64,000 nucleotides of DNA from Trileptium ribeirensis (taxonomy: Eukaryota; Nematoda; Enoplea; Enoplida; Thoracostomopsidae). The first letter of the stretch is position 1. Each line of letters begins with the position of its first letter. This document shows positions 61,590 through 64,000 of the stretch, piece by piece. The notes below the pieces were generated by a model. That model worked only from the letters and a program-made list of their open reading frames with translations. It did not search any database and had not been told where the DNA came from. The stretch is taken from positions 186,001 to 250,000 of the forward strand of contig JASANE010029459.1 of assembly GCA_030248225.1 (NCBI GenBank), written 5' to 3'. The position numbers and the translations under genes are program-made.

Positions 61590-62490
61590 GGTAAACGGGA
61601 AGACTGCATTCGCATGTAAGCGCGGCCTATTCGAATTAAATGTTATGCAGTATGGTTCAACAAATGCCAAGCAACCTCTCAATGCATGATGCAATTGGTA
61701 CTCGCGGGCGTGCTCAATAGAGTTCTGCCTTAGTTACCTCGATGACATTATAGCGCTTTAAAGTCGCATTGGCATCATTTATTTGACATCAGCCAGATAC
61801 TGCAACGCCTGTGCTAAACCAATTTTAAAGCGGAAAAATCCAAGTGCGAACTTTTGAAAGAGAAAATACCCTTCCTTGTATTTCTCGTTTCAAGCAAAGG
61901 AAATCATCGGATCCTGAAAAGATTTTGAAAATCCAAAATTTTCCAAAACCAAAAACTGTTAGTTTTCTTGGCTTAACTGGTTATGATAAACAATTTGTTG
62001 CAGATTGTGGCGCAGCTACAGTATCACATTACGACGTCAAGGACAAACAAGTTCGTTCAAAGAAACTCCAAAAATTATTGACTGACGAAACGCAAAAACA
62101 ATCAATACGCGCAAAATCAAGATGACAAAGCTGCCTGCCCTTGGATATCCGGTTCCGTACAAACCATTCATCTTTTACACCGATGCAACCAAACACGGTA
62201 TCGGATACATACAAGCGCGAGAAGACGAGTCTGGTAAGAAACTCGTTATTCGTTATGGCAGTAACAAATATCGTGACGAAGAAACACAATACCCGATCAC
62301 TGAGCAAGAATGCCTAGCCGTTATTAAAGCAATTCAGAACTTTCGACATTACTTATTGGACAATCATACAACATTTTTACTGGTTGAAATACTGAGTAAA
62401 AATCGCCCATTAGAACAAATGACTTGGAGGTTGGAGCGATTGGCTAACAAAATAATCGAATTTGATTGTACAATAGTTTACAAGCCCTGA
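61590..62490 (+). pseudogene. Ty3/gypsy pol continuation: palm, thumb and RNase H
   Basis: GKTAFACKRGLFELNVMQYG and SYLDDIIAL (catalytic box, both aspartates) complete the reverse transcriptase. They are followed by KIQNFPKPKTVSFLGLTGYD of the thumb and, in the open stretch 62122-62490, FIFYTDATKHGIGYIQ with the RNase H aspartate, YPITEQECLAVIKAIQNFRH, and RLANKIIEFDCTIVYKP at its end. Each block is in a different frame or separated by stops. It is more diverged from the copy at 49300 than expected for one recent family. Confidence 0.85.
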
Positions 62491-63180
62491 CATCACCAAC
62501 AAAACGCAGATTGCATGTCACAAGCTCCGGTTTTCCCTGCTACCTAAAATTTGGAAATACCCGCCGATTATTCACACTTAGATACAATAAGCCGTTGATA
62601 CCAAAACCAATAAAATTAACAAAGCAAATTACGAATAAGGTAAAAGAAGTAGAATCAGTGAAAAATCGAACGAACCAAATTCCAAAACGAGCCTAATATA
62701 GCCGTAACAAATCGATATGCAGCATTAAAGTCAAGCGAATCGTCTGATTTCGAAACAACGAATTAGGTGTAGGAACCGCAATATGCTTTCGATCAGTTTA
62801 TAGACGTTACGGAACAGTCTAAAACGGAGACCAAAGTTGAAATCTATAGGCAAACAATTAGTAAATTTCAGAGCTTGAATAGTATACAACACGCGCAAAA
62901 GGGTACAACAATTACGTAATTTATCCAGGCTTCTGATCAAACCAAGCTACGGCTACGAAAAGCGACGAATGATGGTTGGGTCTCGTCCGGTGACCACAAT
63001 CAACTACAAGGTACTAACAACAGCGAATCCGACGGTGAACAATTTCCAATCGGTGACAACCAACAACCGGTACAGCAACACAATCGCAAAACAAGATCTA
63101 ATGCTCAAATCAAGTGAATCGAAAGGGAAACTGAAAACGTAAATGAAATACAAAATCAAAATCAAATAAACAATGAAGGA
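62491..63180 (+). other. Pol linker between RNase H and integrase, degenerate
   Basis: This lies in the position of the RNase H-integrase linker. It is rich in Gln, Asn and Lys codons in broken plus-strand frames and has no recognisable motif. Nothing on the opposite strand is convincing. Confidence 0.4.
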
Positions 63181-64000
63181 ATGCATGATCATGATCCACA
63201 TGAACAGCACGGGATAAAGAAAGGTGTTATGCATTCACAGTATTTCAGGCTGGAACAACCGCCTTGGGGACCAGACGACTTTGTACAGTCAAAAGATGAC
63301 GAATTTCGAAAAAGCGCTCAAACACCACATCGAACACGGCAAATTCCTCTGCAATGCACCCGAGTCAGAAAGCAAATGAACATCGACCACGACCATCAAT
63401 TCGTTATCTTCGACGACGTGCTCTATCGATTACACCGCAATGAGCGCCCACCACAAAACTATTCCTTAGAGTTTCAAGTTGTTGTCCCACCCGATCTACG
63501 AAATCTGCTTTTTGATATGTACCACGGGTCCAATTGCGGAGGCTATCCCGGATTCGACAAAGTATGGTCCAAAATCACCCCAAACGTTCTGGCTCGGTAT
63601 TTTCAACGATATCAAACAGTGTATCTATCAATGTGTCCCATCTTCCCAGTTCCGTCATGCTCAAAAAACGCCGCAACCCATTGCAACCAATCAAAGCCCT
63701 GGCTCCATTCCACACGTTCGGTGTCGACGTCATTGGTTCCCTTCCACCAACGAACTACATCTGTTATACAATAAATATATTATCTGTTTCATGTATTATT
63801 TCACAAAGTGGGCCGAAGCATTTGCAGTCCCCGGCAAACGGCAAATGCGATCACGAAACTGTTTGTCGAAAAAATAGTATGTAAGTCATGGCGGGCCCCG
63901 GGTGGTATTAACGGATCAAGGGCACTGCTTCACCGCCAAGAATTTTGCAAAAGAACTAGGCAAAATCGGAACCCGAAAACTTATTCGGCCCCGTATCGTC
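63181..64000 (+). pseudogene. Ty3/gypsy integrase, runs off the window
   Basis: The open stretch 63181-63774 contains VIFDDVLYRL and VVPPDLRNLLFDMYHGSNCG, the zinc-binding (HHCC) region, in which the second histidine (GGH) is replaced by Tyr (GGYPGFDKVW). The core follows in other frames: FHTFGVDVIGSLP with the first catalytic aspartate, YFTKWAEAFAVP, and RVVLTDQGHCFTAKNFAKEL with the second. The third catalytic residue and C-terminus would lie beyond 64000. Frameshifts show it is non-functional here. Confidence 0.83.

Noticed and set aside
1..64000. tRNA, rRNA or other structured RNA genes
   Set aside because: No segment with convincing tRNA arms and A/B boxes or ribosomal sequence was recognised by eye; a covariance-model scan would be decisive.

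Overview
This looks like a window of animal nuclear DNA. It is AT-rich, has no bacterial gene organisation, and is dominated by transposon relics. Its anchor is one intact, spliced gene read from the sequence: the orthologue of the ubiquitin-conjugating enzyme E2 H (UBE2H / Drosophila UbcE2H). Seven plus-strand coding exons lie between 20778 and 38914. All six introns are GT-AG and all split-codon phases close, giving a 261-residue protein with the catalytic cysteine at residue 87, as in the human enzyme. The protein start resembles insect versions, so an arthropod is plausible, but the species cannot be fixed from sequence alone.

Layout. 1-8.0 kb: a large imperfect palindrome (881-8007; arms of about 3.17 kb, loop of about 0.77 kb) carrying two smaller palindromic elements inside its arms. 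8.0-19 kb: foldback elements (8357-8666, 9017-9770, 14573-15216), one complete and one truncated copy of a hAT-like non-autonomous transposon family (10111-11286, 12140-12583), an element with 32-bp inverted ends (17439-18998), and one candidate minus-strand exon of unknown identity (17059-17314). 20.8-38.9 kb: UBE2H. Intron 1 holds a dead Tc1/mariner-like transposon (21432-22864) and a hAT-like element (23109-25393) with another copy inserted in it. Intron 2 holds a complete hAT-like copy (29416-30363) only 111 bp past exon 2. Intron 5 has a tandem duplication. Intron 6 has another complete hAT-like copy and a 175-bp tandem duplication.

39-49 kb is mostly featureless AT-rich DNA with a few repeat fragments. 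49.3-50.4 kb is a broken Ty3/gypsy pol (reverse transcriptase to RNase H). 55.09-55.81 kb is a minisatellite with a unit of about 32 bp. 57.75-59.02 kb looks like a polypurine tract followed by an LTR. 59.6 kb to the window end is a second Ty3/gypsy pol relic (reverse transcriptase, RNase H, integrase) split by a fragment of a non-LTR (LINE) reverse transcriptase, which is itself interrupted by about 0.7 kb of other DNA.

How it fits together: UBE2H is the only gene with convincing intact function. The rest records successive transposon insertions, several of them datable relative to one another because they are nested. The strongest novelty candidates are the hAT-like family (exact 8-bp target duplications on three copies), the multi-kilobase nested palindrome, the minisatellite that is largely stop-free on one strand, and the serine/asparagine/alanine-rich expansion in the UBE2H tail. 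I did not find a new multi-gene biological system.
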